This document shows, piece by piece, positions 1 through 8,709 of a DNA stretch of 64,000 nt. The first letter of the stretch is position 1. Each line of letters opens with the position of its first letter. The stretch is from Kineococcus xinjiangensis (GTDB lineage Bacteria > Actinomycetota > Actinomycetes > Actinomycetales > Kineococcaceae), in contig NZ_PTJD01000008.1 in assembly GCF_002934625.1 (NCBI RefSeq), positions 1 through 64,000 on the forward strand. Reading direction: 5' to 3'. Below the pieces are notes generated by a model. The model worked only from the letters and a program-made list of their open reading frames with translations. It made no database searches and was not told the DNA's origin. The position numbers and the translations under genes are program-made.

Positions 1-267
1 GAGGTCCTTCGAAGCATCACGCGGTGGCCGCCTTCTCATGCGTCAGCCACGCCCGTCAGCCGGGCCGGTCGTACACCACTCTCATGGACGCCACTTTCGG
101 GCGATCCGTTCACCTGAGGCGATGCCCCTCCCCCGCCTCTGAACCTGGACGATGGCGAGCGGGCACCCGCCGTTGGACGCAGCGCTCTCGCGGGGTCTCG
201 TGCCGCATCCGCGCCACACCGGCGCCGGACGCGGTGGTCGTTGCTCGGCAGCTGTCAGGCTGGACGA

Positions 268-633
268 GTGAGCAGCTCCGAGGAGGCGGACGAGTCGCCG
301 GGCCCGTCAACGGAGGATGAGGCCGAGGTGCTCACGAGACAGTTGGGTGGAGCCATGAGGGACTGGCTGACGGCACGTCAGGCTCCCGAGGTCCGCCTAC
401 GGCTGGAAGGCCCGTTTCCAGCGGCCCCCATGGACCCCAGCTGGTTCCTGCGGATCGAGGCACCGTTCCGGGAGGCTGACCTGCTGGTCTTCTCCGACGG
501 TCGACTGGACCTCTCGTGGTACGACCCGCGGGACCTGGATGCCGGCATGCGCAACGAAGGACACGGTCACCTGTCCCCCACGAGCCTCGTAGCCCTGCTG
601 GAGCGCCTCGTGCGCCCGGAGGGCGCCGTGTAG
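268..633 (+). CDS. hypothetical protein, 121 aa
   Basis: I do not recognise this family. The product is small, acidic and soluble, with no signal peptide or membrane segment. Its core (Trp-rich, with a segment reading LDLSWYDPRDLDAG) looks like a compact alpha/beta fold of the kind seen in small immunity-like proteins, but I cannot assign one. I chose GTG 268 rather than TTG 241 because CAGGCT sits 6 nt before it, which matches the leaderless promoter spacing seen elsewhere in this window with only the first base off. A clean hairpin directly follows the stop and supports a real transcription unit. Codon use is typical of the neighbours. Confidence 0.55.
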   Translation: MSSSEEADESPGPSTEDEAEVLTRQLGGAMRDWLTARQAPEVRLRLEGPFPAAPMDPSWFLRIEAPFREADLLVFSDGRLDLSWYDPRDLDAGMRNEGHGHLSPTSLVALLERLVRPEGAV

Positions 634-635
634 TC

Positions 636-663
636 CCGAGCGACGCGGAGTGGTGTCGCTCGG
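636..663 (+). terminator. intrinsic terminator-like hairpin
   Basis: A perfect 9-bp stem (CCGAGCGAC / GTCGCTCGG) with a 10-nt loop begins 3 nt after the stop of the preceding gene. There is no U-tract. It lies between convergent genes and could serve both. Confidence 0.55.
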
Positions 664-758
664 TCGTACCAGTGCGGTTGGCGGGTCGTCGAGCCGTCGC
701 GGGTGTCGTGGAGCGGTGGGGTTGTTGCTGCACTTGGACCCTGTACCCGCCGGGTCGC

Positions 759-1268
759 TCAGGCGTGCAGGGCGGCGGGCGAGGTCTGGGTGATCATCCG
801 GTTGAGCAGCGGGTGGGTGCTGGCGTGCAGGTAGGGCGTGTGATCCTCGTCGCGCACCAGCGCTGACGCTTCGGCTCCCAGGACCCCGCCCGGAGCGATG
901 TCGTTGGCGAGGTGGCCCTCCAGGCGCAGGTCCACGTACGCCGGCTCGAGCCAGACGGTGAACGCCCGCCGCATCTCGTCCGAGCGCACGGCCAGCCAGG
1001 TTCCATAGGTCACCGACGTGCCGTCATCCAGCCGGAGCGGCAGCAGGACCCGGACGAAGGAGCCCGGGCCCGGAGCCTCCATCATCACCGAGCTCGTGGC
1101 GGTGTCGTGGCTGAGCCAGACGTTCTCGGTGCGCTCCTGCTCCGACAGGCTCAGCACGGGATCGGGCCAGGTGAAGCGGACGTGCCGGTCGCTCGGCTCG
1201 GCGGGGCTGCCGCAGGTGGCGCAGGTGGCGCAGCACTCTGGGCTGTCGTGGTCGTGAGCGTCGTGCAC
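759..1268 (-). CDS. DUF2199-like protein, 169 aa
   Basis: The protein opens with a cysteine cluster (CC at residues 12-13, C16 and C19) that could bind zinc, followed by a beta-rich domain with segments such as VRVLLPLRLDDG and YGTWLAVRSDEMRRAF. This layout resembles DUF2199: N-terminal CxxC, then a strand reading G-x-W-x-x-x-x-x-E/D, and a C-terminal HP near the end (STHPLLNRM). Function is unknown. The frame stays open further upstream but would run into the adjacent tRNA. GTG 1268 is chosen because it starts just before the cysteine cluster and CATCAT lies 6 nt upstream of it, a weak leaderless-type -10 element. Confidence 0.6.
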   Translation of the reverse strand: MHDAHDHDSPECCATCATCGSPAEPSDRHVRFTWPDPVLSLSEQERTENVWLSHDTATSSVMMEAPGPGSFVRVLLPLRLDDGTSVTYGTWLAVRSDEMRRAFTVWLEPAYVDLRLEGHLANDIAPGGVLGAEASALVRDEDHTPYLHASTHPLLNRMITQTSPAALHA

Positions 1269-1441
1269 CTGGACATGATGACCGCTGCAGCGGCGTGCTG
1301 AGCGAGAGCGCACTCTGATGCCGTAGTCGCCGGCACGCCTGGGCCGCACGGACGCGCCTCGGCAGCCATGACGCTGGACGTCTACGCCGGTCCGTCCGGG
1401 GGCGACCTGGACGCTGTGGCCGATCGCTGCGGAAGCGCAGG

Positions 1442-1515
1442 TAGGGCGGGTGGGGCTCGAACCCACGACCGACGGATTATGAGTCCGCTGCTCTGACCGG
1501 CTGAGCTACCGCCCC
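1442..1515 (-). tRNA. tRNA with CAU anticodon (tRNA-Met, possibly tRNA-Ile2)
   Basis: The minus strand folds into a full cloverleaf: acceptor GGGGCGG/CCGCCCT (first pair G-U), D-arm GCTC/GAGC, anticodon stem GCGGA/TCCGT around loop CTCATAA, and T-stem GTGGG/CCCAC with loop TTCGAGC. The anticodon is CAU and the discriminator base is A. CCA is not encoded. A CAU anticodon outside the initiator type is either elongator Met or the lysidine-modified Ile2 species. The sequence alone does not separate them. Confidence 0.9.
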
Positions 1516-1621
1516 CCGTGGACGCATCCCCGCAGACCGGAACCTGCGGAACGGCCCACGGCCCGAGCCTACCGCTCGGCTCCGGAAGCTCGCCCACCGC
1601 CGATCCGCCGACACCGCGCGG

Positions 1622-1825
1622 TCACGGCCGCGGACCGCGCGCCCGCTGGTCGGCCTCGGCGGACTCGACGGCCTGCGCCCGGCTGGGGTGCGGCTCGGAC
1701 CTGCCCCCGTCCGCACGCCGGATCCACACGTAGCCCTCCGCGACCTCGGTGACGGAATAGCCGTCGGGATCGGCCGGCCCGTGGCCGGGGAGTTCGCGTC
1801 CGGAGACTTCGCGCGCGTCGCTCAC
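1622..1825 (-). CDS. small hypothetical protein, 67 aa
   Basis: This short hydrophilic protein has a predicted strand-strand-helix pattern (SVTEVAEGYVWIRRADGG, then a charged helix with QAVESAEADQRA) that loosely recalls DUF2188-type small proteins. I would not assign it. The GTG start overlaps the stop of the upstream phosphodiesterase gene by the four bases GTGA, so translation is probably coupled and the two genes form one unit. That overlap is the main reason to accept it as real. Confidence 0.6.
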   Translation of the reverse strand: MSDAREVSGRELPGHGPADPDGYSVTEVAEGYVWIRRADGGRSEPHPSRAQAVESAEADQRARGPRP

Positions 1826-3087
1826 GTGAACACCACCTCCTGGAACCGGACGGCGCCACCTCGGCGACCGATGTGCAGGAACCCGAGTTCGGGACCGGCC
1901 GCCGCGGGAGCGGACGCCGCTCCCGGAGCGTCGGTCCGGGCGAGCGACACGCCCGCCGCCGCCACGGTCACCCTCAGCGGAACCCAGTCCCCGGCGACGA
2001 CGGCGGTGCTACCCGCCTCCGCGACGGGCGCCCCCACCCCGTCACCGAAGCGGCGGATCACCAGCCGTCCGTCGCGGTGCAGCAGGAACTCGTAGCCCTC
2101 GCCCCCGGAGACGGACCCGTCGAACGGCAGGTCCGTGGTGGACAGGACCAGCGAACCGGCAGCGTCCTCCCCGAGGCCGTCGACGCACATCGCGACGTCC
2201 AGGGTGAAAGCGGACGGATCAGCCGGACCGAGCGAGCCCAGCAGCACCCACGCCGCCGAACCCTCCGCGTCGAAGCCGAAGGAACCGTCGGAGTGGAAGC
2301 GGCCGCGGACGCCACCGTCCGGCTGCATGCCCGGCATCCAGTCCCCACCGGCGAACGCGTCACGCCGGTGCCTCCGCGCTCCGTCGCGCAGGTAGACGGG
2401 GTCGTCGGAGAAGCAGGCGTCGACCCCGCAGGGCTTGAGGTTCCGCCACCGCCACAGCCGGTTCACGGTGTAGCAGGCGACCTTGACGCCGAGCGTGTGC
2501 GCCGACCGGCACAGGGACGACGTCACCGCCTGCGCCTCTACCCCGATCCAGCTGATGCCGTCGGCCGCCGCGGCGGCGGGGTCGGTCGACCCGAGCCACA
2601 GCGTCTGCCAGCCGCGCTCGACGGCGACCCGGCACTCCGGCCGGGAGAAGGACTGCACCAGCACCGTCTCCCGGTCGACGCCGGAGGACTCCAGGGCGTC
2701 GAGCATCGGCGCCATCGTCCCCGGGGACTTCGCCTCGGGGCACAGCAGCGCGCGGCCCCCGAACTCCGCCAGGACCTCCTCGAACAGCGGAGGGCGCAGG
2801 TCGTCACCCCAGTTGCCGCCCAGGTACGTGCCCGCGTCGATCCTCAGCCGCTTCCAGGACGCCGCCGTGTGGTCGCAGACGTTGCCGGTGGAGGTCGTCG
2901 TGCGGTCCACGGTGCCGTCGTGCATGACGCCCAGCGCCCCGTCGGCCAGCACCTGCACGTCCTGCTCGAGGACCTGCAACCCCTGGCGCAGCGCCCAGCG
3001 GTAGGCCTCGAGGGTGTTCTCCGGGGCCTGCAGCGCACCACCGCGGTGCGCGATGAGGAACCCGGCCGGCAGGTCGGCGAAGCGCAC
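1822..3087 (-). CDS. glycerophosphodiester phosphodiesterase family protein with C-terminal beta domain
   Basis: This GDPD-family enzyme hydrolyses glycerophosphodiesters to glycerol-3-phosphate and an alcohol. The N-terminal TIM barrel (about residues 8-235) shows the family signature: HRGG at 14-17 followed by PENT, an E-x-D pair near 41-43, and the catalytic HD in GVMHDGTVDR. About 185 further residues follow, rich in Gly, Ser and beta strands, and look like a jelly-roll or lectin-like module, so the protein is longer than minimal GDPDs. There is no signal peptide, so it is probably cytoplasmic. GTG 3087 is supported by TAGCGT exactly 6 nt upstream. The gene is translationally coupled to the small gene after it. 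Confidence 0.88.
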   Translation of the reverse strand: MRFADLPAGFLIAHRGGALQAPENTLEAYRWALRQGLQVLEQDVQVLADGALGVMHDGTVDRTTTSTGNVCDHTAASWKRLRIDAGTYLGGNWGDDLRPPLFEEVLAEFGGRALLCPEAKSPGTMAPMLDALESSGVDRETVLVQSFSRPECRVAVERGWQTLWLGSTDPAAAAADGISWIGVEAQAVTSSLCRSAHTLGVKVACYTVNRLWRWRNLKPCGVDACFSDDPVYLRDGARRHRRDAFAGGDWMPGMQPDGGVRGRFHSDGSFGFDAEGSAAWVLLGSLGPADPSAFTLDVAMCVDGLGEDAAGSLVLSTTDLPFDGSVSGGEGYEFLLHRDGRLVIRRFGDGVGAPVAEAGSTAVVAGDWVPLRVTVAAAGVSLARTDAPGAASAPAAAGPELGFLHIGRRGGAVRFQEVVFT

Positions 3088-3093
3088 GCGGCC

Positions 3094-3099
3094 ACGCTA
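3094..3099 (-). promoter_or_regulatory. -10 element of a leaderless promoter
   Basis: TAGCGT lies 6 nt before the GTG of the glycerophosphodiesterase gene, with no Shine-Dalgarno. The -35 region is not recognisable. Confidence 0.6.
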
Positions 3100-3215
3100 G
3101 CGGACACCCCGCAGGTGACACGGCGGGACGGCGTCGCCCCGTCGCGTCACCGAACCGTGCGCGGCAACCTCTGGAGTCCGCCGCCGGCGCAGGACGCGTG
3201 AGCAGTTTTCCGCCC

Positions 3216-3920
3216 CTACCGCGGCAGGGGCTGGTCCGGGCACTGCGAGAGCACGTCGACCATCGCGTCGCGCTCGGCGGGGGTCACCCACAACCCGTAG
3301 CGCACCTTCACCGCGACCTGGCGGGCGATGTACGGGCAGCGGTTGCGCGGCGGCAGCCACGTCGCGGCATCCCCGGCGCCCTTCTGCTGGTTCAGCGCGC
3401 CGTCGACGGCGACCAGCTCCAGCGGGTCGTTGGCGAACTGCTCGCGCTGCTCGTCGCTCCACTGCTGGGCGCCCTTCTGCCAGGCGTCGGCCAGGGCCAC
3501 GACGTGGTCGATCTGCACGTCGTCGCTGGTGCCCCGCCCCCGCTGGAAGGGGATCTCCCGCCCGCTGTAGGGATCGCGCAGCACGCCGGCCTGCACGATG
3601 CAGCGGTCGTCGCTCCGGGCGCGGACGTCCTCCAGGTCGCGGCGGAGGATGTCGTTGCGGGTGTCGCAGCCGTTGCCGTCGGGATCCAGCCAGCCGCCGC
3701 CGAACTCGTCGCGGGAGTACCCGGTGCGCGGGGCCCGGCCCTTGACCTCGAGCTGCTCCACCGCCGCCAGCGCCGTGCCCGGAGCCGCATCGACCGGCGC
3801 CCCGTCGGGCAGCCCGACCAGGACGACGGCCGCGAGCGCCAGGAGCAGGGGCAGGAGGACGGCGGCCAGGACGCCGCGCAGGCCCATGCCGGTGCGGCGC
3901 CGGGACCGGCCTCGAGCCAC
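3216..3920 (-). CDS. secreted HNH endonuclease family protein (GmrSD C-terminal/DUF1524-like)
   Basis: The N-terminus (several Arg, then about 25 hydrophobic residues at 13-37) is a signal peptide or membrane anchor. The rest is an HNH-type nuclease domain with the metal-binding and catalytic segment QIDHVVALADAW, the downstream Asn-containing helix (GALNQQKGAGD) and NRCPYI. Conserved cysteines (GCDTRN, DRCIVQ) suggest disulfides in an exported protein. Family members are annotated as HNH endonucleases, and secreted versions are common in actinomycetes, perhaps for nucleic-acid scavenging. GTG 3920 follows GGGGAGG by 4 nt. An ATG at 3887 inside the signal peptide is less likely. Confidence 0.82.
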   Translation of the reverse strand: MARGRSRRRTGMGLRGVLAAVLLPLLLALAAVVLVGLPDGAPVDAAPGTALAAVEQLEVKGRAPRTGYSRDEFGGGWLDPDGNGCDTRNDILRRDLEDVRARSDDRCIVQAGVLRDPYSGREIPFQRGRGTSDDVQIDHVVALADAWQKGAQQWSDEQREQFANDPLELVAVDGALNQQKGAGDAATWLPPRNRCPYIARQVAVKVRYGLWVTPAERDAMVDVLSQCPDQPLPR

Positions 3921-4001
3921 CACACCTCCCCTGCCGCGCACCGCAGCGCGCCCGGACACGACGGGAGGCGCACGACGATGTCGTGCGCCTCCCGGGCGAA
4001 G

Positions 4002-4074
4002 CTCCCGCCATTGGACTCGAACCAATAACCTGCCGGTTAACAGCCGGCTGCTCTGCCAATTGAGCTAGGCGGGA
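4002..4074 (-). tRNA. tRNA-Asn (GTT)
   Basis: The cloverleaf on the minus strand has acceptor TCCCGCC/GGCGGGA, anticodon loop CTGTTAA (anticodon GTT), T-loop TTCGAGT and discriminator G. CCA is not encoded. Confidence 0.97.
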
Positions 4075-4220
4075 TCACTCTGTGCATTTCCTGCGTACTG
4101 CACTGCACTCTCCACATCGGGCGATGCCCGCCGCGGCTGCAGCACGTTCACCCTACCAGCCCAGCGCAGGGCCGGTGCAGCCACGGTGCGTCACGCGCCG
4201 CGCCCCGACCTCGCCCGCGA

Positions 4221-6113
4221 TCACCCGCCGAGAGCGCGGTCGCGCCAGGCGCGGCGGTCGGCCTCCAGCCGCAGCAGCTCCGCGAACGCCCGCTGGTACT
4301 CCTCCACGTCGGCGGCCGGATCCAGCCGTCCCAGCCGCCGCCTCAGCTCCGCGACCGCCCGGGTGGCGGCCTCCGCCGCCAGTGCCGCGACCACGGACCC
4401 GGCCCAGCGCTCCAGCTCGGACTCGTCGCTGACGGGCAGGTCGGCCACTGCCAGCTCGTTGACCAGCGGGGCCACCCCCTCCCCCGAGTAGGACAGCACC
4501 CGCGCCACCCACTCCGGCCCCGGCAGGGCCTCCGCGGGACCACCCGCCGCCGCGATCGCGTCGTGCACCGCGCGGTGCACCGGCACCACGAAGGCGCCCT
4601 CGGGCAGCGCGTCGAAGTCCTCGGCGACCAGCTGCGGGTGCTGCAGGGCGCACGCCAGCACCCGCTGCTCCAGCTGCACCACCGGGTCCCGCGGGTCCGG
4701 CCGCGACACGGCGGGGGCCGGGGCCTGAGCCGCAGCGGGGGTCGGGGTGGTCGCCTCCGGACCGCGGCCACGCCCACGCGCCGCCTGGGCCACCCGCTGG
4801 AGCACGAAGCGCTCGTCCATGAACCCCAGCCAGCGGTCGAGCTGCACGGCGTAGCGCTGTCGCAGCCCGGAGTCCCGCAGCTGCGCCACCACCGGGGCCG
4901 CCGCGTCGAGCGCCGCCAGCCGGCCGGCCTCGGAGTCCAGGTCGTAGCGGCGCAGCGTCGAGCGCACCGCGAACTCGAACAGCGGCACGCGCCCGGCGAC
5001 GAGCGCCACCACGGCCGCGTCACCCGCCGCCAGCCGCAGGTCGCACGGGTCCATGCCGCTCTGCTCCACGGCCACGTACGTCTCGGTGGTGAAGCGGGAG
5101 TCGAGCTCGAAGGCCCGCAGCGCCGCCTTCTGCCCGGCCTCGTCACCGTCGAAGGTGAAGATCACCTCTGCCCCGGCCTGGTCGCCCAGCAGACGCCGGG
5201 CGACACGCACGTGCTCCTCCCCGAACGCGGTGCCGCAGGTGGCGACGGCCGTGGGGACCCCCGCGAGATGGCAGGCCATCACGTCCGTGTAGCCCTCCAC
5301 GACGACGAGCTGGTTGCGCTTGGCGATCTCGCGCTTGGCCAGGTCGATGCCGTAGAGGGCCTGGGACTTCTTGTAGACGGGCGTCTCGGGGCTGTTGACG
5401 TACTTGGCCTCGATGCGGTCGTCGTCGAAGAGCCGCCGCGCGCCGAACGCGATCACCGCGCCGGTCACGTCGCGGATCGGCCACACGAGCCGGCCGCGGA
5501 AGCGGTCGTAGAGGCTGCCGCGCTGGGAGCGCCCCGTCAGGCCGGCGGTCACCAGCTCGTCCTCGGTGAAGCCCCGCCCCCGCAGGTGCCGCAGCAGCGC
5601 GTCGCCGTCGCGGGGGGCGAAGCCGACCCCGAAACGGGCCGCCTCCTCCCGGCTGAACCCCCGCTCGGCGAGGAAGCGGCGCGCGGCGTCCGGGTCGCCC
5701 GGGGCCTGCAGCCGCTCGGCGAAGTGCTCCGCCGCGACCCGGTGCGCCTCCAGCAGCCGCTGCCGCTGCCCGCCGGGCACCTGGGGGCGCGCGGGACGGC
5801 CGCCGTCGTCGATGTAGCGCAGCTGCACGCCGGCCCGGCCCGCCAGTCGCTCGACGGCCTCCACGAACGACAGCGACTCGATGCGCTGCAGGAAGGAGAT
5901 CGCGTCACCGCCCTCGCCGCAGCCGAAGCAGTGCCAGTAGCCCACCTGGGGCCGGACGTTGAAGCTCGGGCTGCGTTCGTCGTGGAAGGGGCACAGGCCC
6001 TTCATCGAGCCCACGCCCGCCGGCTTCAGGGCGACGTGCTCACCGACGACCTCGTCGATCCGCACGGCGTTCTTCACCGCCGCGAGATCGTCGGGGTTGA
6101 TGCGGCCGGCCAC
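4221..6113 (-). CDS. dnaG: DNA primase DnaG
   Basis: DnaG synthesises RNA primers at the replication fork. The CHC2 zinc ribbon is complete (C41, H44, C62, C65, with [13 protein letters not shown]). The catalytic core and TOPRIM domain follow, with the acidic motif [12 protein letters not shown] and the DGDEAG motif in [12 protein letters not shown] long Ala/Pro-rich linker then leads to the C-terminal helicase-binding region. The length of 630 aa is usual for actinobacteria. GTG 6113 is preceded by TAGGAT at exactly 6 nt and by no Shine-Dalgarno, so the mRNA is probably leaderless. The gene is transcribed alone toward tRNA-Asn. Confidence 0.97.
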   Translation of the reverse strand: MAGRINPDDLAAVKNAVRIDEVVGEHVALKPAGVGSMKGLCPFHDERSPSFNVRPQVGYWHCFGCGEGGDAISFLQRIESLSFVEAVERLAGRAGVQLRYIDDGGRPARPQVPGGQRQRLLEAHRVAAEHFAERLQAPGDPDAARRFLAERGFSREEAARFGVGFAPRDGDALLRHLRGRGFTEDELVTAGLTGRSQRGSLYDRFRGRLVWPIRDVTGAVIAFGARRLFDDDRIEAKYVNSPETPVYKKSQALYGIDLAKREIAKRNQLVVVEGYTDVMACHLAGVPTAVATCGTAFGEEHVRVARRLLGDQAGAEVIFTFDGDEAGQKAALRAFELDSRFTTETYVAVEQSGMDPCDLRLAAGDAAVVALVAGRVPLFEFAVRSTLRRYDLDSEAGRLAALDAAAPVVAQLRDSGLRQRYAVQLDRWLGFMDERFVLQRVAQAARGRGRGPEATTPTPAAAQAPAPAVSRPDPRDPVVQLEQRVLACALQHPQLVAEDFDALPEGAFVVPVHRAVHDAIAAAGGPAEALPGPEWVARVLSYSGEGVAPLVNELAVADLPVSDESELERWAGSVVAALAAEAATRAVAELRRRLGRLDPAADVEEYQRAFAELLRLEADRRAWRDRALGG

Positions 6114-6119
6114 CGGGCG

Positions 6120-6125
6120 ATCCTA
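6120..6125 (-). promoter_or_regulatory. -10 element of leaderless dnaG promoter
   Basis: TAGGAT is followed by 6 nt and then the dnaG GTG. A GGACGG about 17 nt further upstream could be a weak -35. Confidence 0.6.
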
Positions 6126-6338
6126 AGCGGGCGCACCGACGGCCGTCCGGGGGCGCGGCGGTACCGGTGGAGCGCGTGCGCGCCTATGCTCGAGGTCTGC
6201 CGTGCGAGGAGCTCCGCGCCTCGTCCCTGCGCCCCGGGCTCCGATGGAGGTCTCCCTCCCGGGCGGATGGCGTGCGGCCCGTGCACCACATCAGCCGCCC
6301 CGACAGCGTGAGCTGCGGGCGCCGGCAAGGAGCAGACC

Positions 6339-6473
6339 ATGGACAAGTCCCCGCGACAGAGCTCCGCCAAGAAGTCCGGCAAGTCCCTGAAGGAGAAGCG
6401 GGCCGACAAGAAGGGCAAGGCGGCGGCAGCCTCCACGGCCAGCGCGACGGCCGACGCCGTCCGCAAGCACTGA
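6339..6473 (+). CDS. small lysine-rich basic protein, 44 aa
   Basis: The product is a 44-residue, strongly basic, unstructured-looking peptide with the core KKSGKSLKEKRADKKGK and an Ala/Thr tail. Short proteins with the same SGKSLKEKRA core recur in actinomycetes and have no known role; nucleic-acid binding is only an inference from charge. An AAGGAG Shine-Dalgarno lies 5 nt before the ATG, much better than chance. It is divergent from dnaG. Confidence 0.78.
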   Translation: MDKSPRQSSAKKSGKSLKEKRADKKGKAAAASTASATADAVRKH

Positions 6474-6595
6474 CCGCACTCCTGGACGGCGCGCGCTGAC
6501 CGCCCGCCCGGACCGCCCCGCAGACCGCGGGGAGGGTCCGGGCGCGGGCACCGCCGGATCCCGGCGAACGCCCCACGCGCGGGACGCCGGCGCCC

Positions 6596-6601
6596 TACGC
6601 T
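6596..6601 (+). promoter_or_regulatory. -10 element of a near-leaderless promoter
   Basis: TACGCT lies 8 nt before the GTG of the DUF4190/septum-formation gene, which lacks a Shine-Dalgarno. Confidence 0.45.
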
Positions 6602-6609
6602 CGTCCCCC

Positions 6610-7362
6610 GTGCATCCCGCCCCGCAGTCCGCCCCGCCCGTTCCACCCGCTCCCGCCGCTGCGCCGCGCAGCACCGACGGCATGTCCGTCGCGGCCCTCG
6701 TCACCGGCCTGCTCGGGACGGGCCTCGTCGCGGTCGTGCTGGGCATCGTGGGCCTGGGCCGGACCCGGCGCAACGGCACCGCCGGGCGGGGCATGGCCAT
6801 CGCGGGCATCGTGCTCGGCGCGATCGCGACCGTCACCACCGCCGTCGCGCTCGTCGCGCTCCTCCTCAGCGGCACCCTCGCCGTCCTGCTCGCCGGCGAC
6901 ACGGCGACCTCCGGCGAGGAGCTGTCCGCCCCGCCCGCCGCACCCGCGCCGGTGGAGCCGGTGGAGCCGGAGGCGGCGGTCGACGACGCGCCCGCCCCCG
7001 ATGCGGTCGAGGACCACCTGCTCTTCGACGCCTTCATCGGCGCCTGCTACGCCCACGACCCCCAGGCGAACCCTCCCGCCACCACCGCCACCCCGTGCTA
7101 CGAGCCGCACAACGGCCAGATCCTCACCTCCTTCCACGCCGACGCCGGCCCCTTCCCCGGGGACGAGGCCCTGCACCAGCTCGCCGAGGAGCGCTGCATC
7201 GCGCAGGTCGGGGAGGAGTTCGGCGGCGAGATCCCGCTGGAGCAGTTCAGCGCGGACTGGTTCATCCCCACCCAGGAGAGCTGGGAGGCGGACGACCACC
7301 GCGAGGTCTATTGCGCCGTGCTCGGTGACGCGGAGTCGAGCACCTCGCTGCTCATCCCCTGA
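6610..7362 (+). CDS. DUF4190 / septum formation family membrane protein
   Basis: After a Pro/Ala-rich N-terminus come two closely spaced transmembrane helices (about residues 25-49 and 60-90, separated by GLGRTRRNGTAGRGMAI), the hallmark of DUF4190. A Pro/Glu-rich linker leads to an extracytoplasmic domain (about 130-250) with four cysteines (GACYAH, TPCYEP, ERCIAQ, VYCAVL), resembling the septum-formation (Septum_form) domain of actinobacterial surface proteins. The role is unknown beyond being an envelope protein. A short 6-bp GC hairpin (7376-7390) lies between this gene and convergent dgt. Confidence 0.8.
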   Translation: MHPAPQSAPPVPPAPAAAPRSTDGMSVAALVTGLLGTGLVAVVLGIVGLGRTRRNGTAGRGMAIAGIVLGAIATVTTAVALVALLLSGTLAVLLAGDTATSGEELSAPPAAPAPVEPVEPEAAVDDAPAPDAVEDHLLFDAFIGACYAHDPQANPPATTATPCYEPHNGQILTSFHADAGPFPGDEALHQLAEERCIAQVGEEFGGEIPLEQFSADWFIPTQESWEADDHREVYCAVLGDAESSTSLLIP

Positions 7363-7392
7363 CCCGTCCACCCGCCCGGCCGAGGGCCGGCC

Positions 7393-8709
7393 TCAGGCCA
7401 GGCGGGCGTGCAGGGTGACCGCCGAGGAGTCCGTCAGCGACGCCACCTGGTCCACCACGACCCGCAACCGCTGCGCGTCGTCGTCCGCCGCGGCGTAGTC
7501 CTCGGCGAACGGCGGCTCCAGCGCGTCCGGTGCCCGCCGCAGCAGCGCGGCGACCAGCTCCAGGAGCAGCTCCCGCTGCCGCGCGTAGAGCGGCTGCCGC
7601 TCCAGGGCCACCATCACGAAGACCGCGGCCACCCCCTTCAGGGCCGCCACCTCCACGGCCGTCTCGTGCGGCACGACGACGTCGGCGCCGAAGCGGGTCA
7701 GGCGTCCCGGCCCGTGCACCGCCCGCGTCGCCACCTCCGCGGCACCCGCGAAGCGGCCGATGAGCTGGCTCGTCATGTCCTTCAGCGCCGCGAGGTGGCG
7801 CCTGCCGCCGAAAGGCTCCCCGTCCGGCTCCGCAGCCCAGTAGGGCAGCGCCGCCAGCCGCAGCAGCGCCGCGTCGACCTCCTCGTCCCCGACCGCCGGC
7901 AGGTACCACTGGCGCACGAGGGCGGCCACCGTGGCCCGCGTCTCCGGCGACTGCAGCCAGCGCAGACGCACGTGCCCGGCGACGACGGCGTCCTCGACGT
8001 CGTGGACGGAGTAGGCGACGTCGTCGGCGAAGTCCATCACCTGCGCCTCGACGCAGCGCCTCCCCGGCGGCGCGCCCTCGCGCAACCACCCGAACACCGC
8101 CGCGTCGTCGTCGTAGGCGCCGAACTTGCGGGTCGGGCCACCGGGCGCCCCGCCACGCCGCCACGGGTACTTCGTCGAGGCGTCCAGGCTGGCGCGAGTG
8201 AGGTTCAGGCCGGCGCAGCGGCCGCCGGGACCCACGACCTTCGGCTCCAGCCTCGTCAGCAGCCGCAGCGTCTGGGCGTTGCCCTCGAAGCCGCCGATGT
8301 CGCGGGCCACCTCGTCGAGGGCCTGCTCGCCGTTGTGGCCGAAGGGCGGGTGCCCCAGGTCGTGGGCCAGGCAGGCGGTGTCCACGACGTCGGGGTCGCA
8401 GCCCAGCGCGGCGCCCAGCTCCCGCCCCACCTGGGCGACCTCCAGGGAGTGCGTGAGCCGGTTGCGGACGAAGTCGTCGCTGCCCGGTCCCACCACCTGC
8501 GTCTTCGCCGCCAGCCGGCGCAGCGCCGCGGAGTGCAGCAGCCGGGCGCGGTCGCGGGCGAACGGGCTCCGGGCGTGGGTCTTCGGGGGCTCGGGGACCC
8601 AGCGCTGCACGTCGGCCGGGCCGTAGCCCTCCGCCAGCGCGCGCTCCCCCGCCCCGGCGGGCGTCGGGCCCCCGTCCACCAGGTCCCCGGCCACCTGAGC
8701 CTCACCCAC
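7393..8709 (-). CDS. dgt: deoxyguanosinetriphosphate triphosphohydrolase-like protein
   Basis: This HD-domain dNTPase converts dGTP or other dNTPs to the nucleoside and triphosphate and so tunes dNTP pools. The metal-binding set is present: RLTHSLEVAQ, then the HD pair in CLAHDLGHPPFGHNGE, and FADDVAYSVHD with the distal Asp. At 438 aa it is standard for the actinobacterial Dgt-like family. It starts 8 nt inside the end of dusB and is therefore co-transcribed after it. Confidence 0.93.
   Translation of the reverse strand: MGEAQVAGDLVDGGPTPAGAGERALAEGYGPADVQRWVPEPPKTHARSPFARDRARLLHSAALRRLAAKTQVVGPGSDDFVRNRLTHSLEVAQVGRELGAALGCDPDVVDTACLAHDLGHPPFGHNGEQALDEVARDIGGFEGNAQTLRLLTRLEPKVVGPGGRCAGLNLTRASLDASTKYPWRRGGAPGGPTRKFGAYDDDAAVFGWLREGAPPGRRCVEAQVMDFADDVAYSVHDVEDAVVAGHVRLRWLQSPETRATVAALVRQWYLPAVGDEEVDAALLRLAALPYWAAEPDGEPFGGRRHLAALKDMTSQLIGRFAGAAEVATRAVHGPGRLTRFGADVVVPHETAVEVAALKGVAAVFVMVALERQPLYARQRELLLELVAALLRRAPDALEPPFAEDYAAADDDAQRLRVVVDQVASLTDSSAVTLHARLA

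Noticed and set aside
1-240. Short open frames at the left edge on both strands
   Set aside because: Arg/Pro-rich translations, no ribosome-binding sites, no homology recognised. I see no gene in this stretch.
241-267. TTG start for the first gene
   Set aside because: The added nine residues have no support, and GTG 268 has better promoter spacing.
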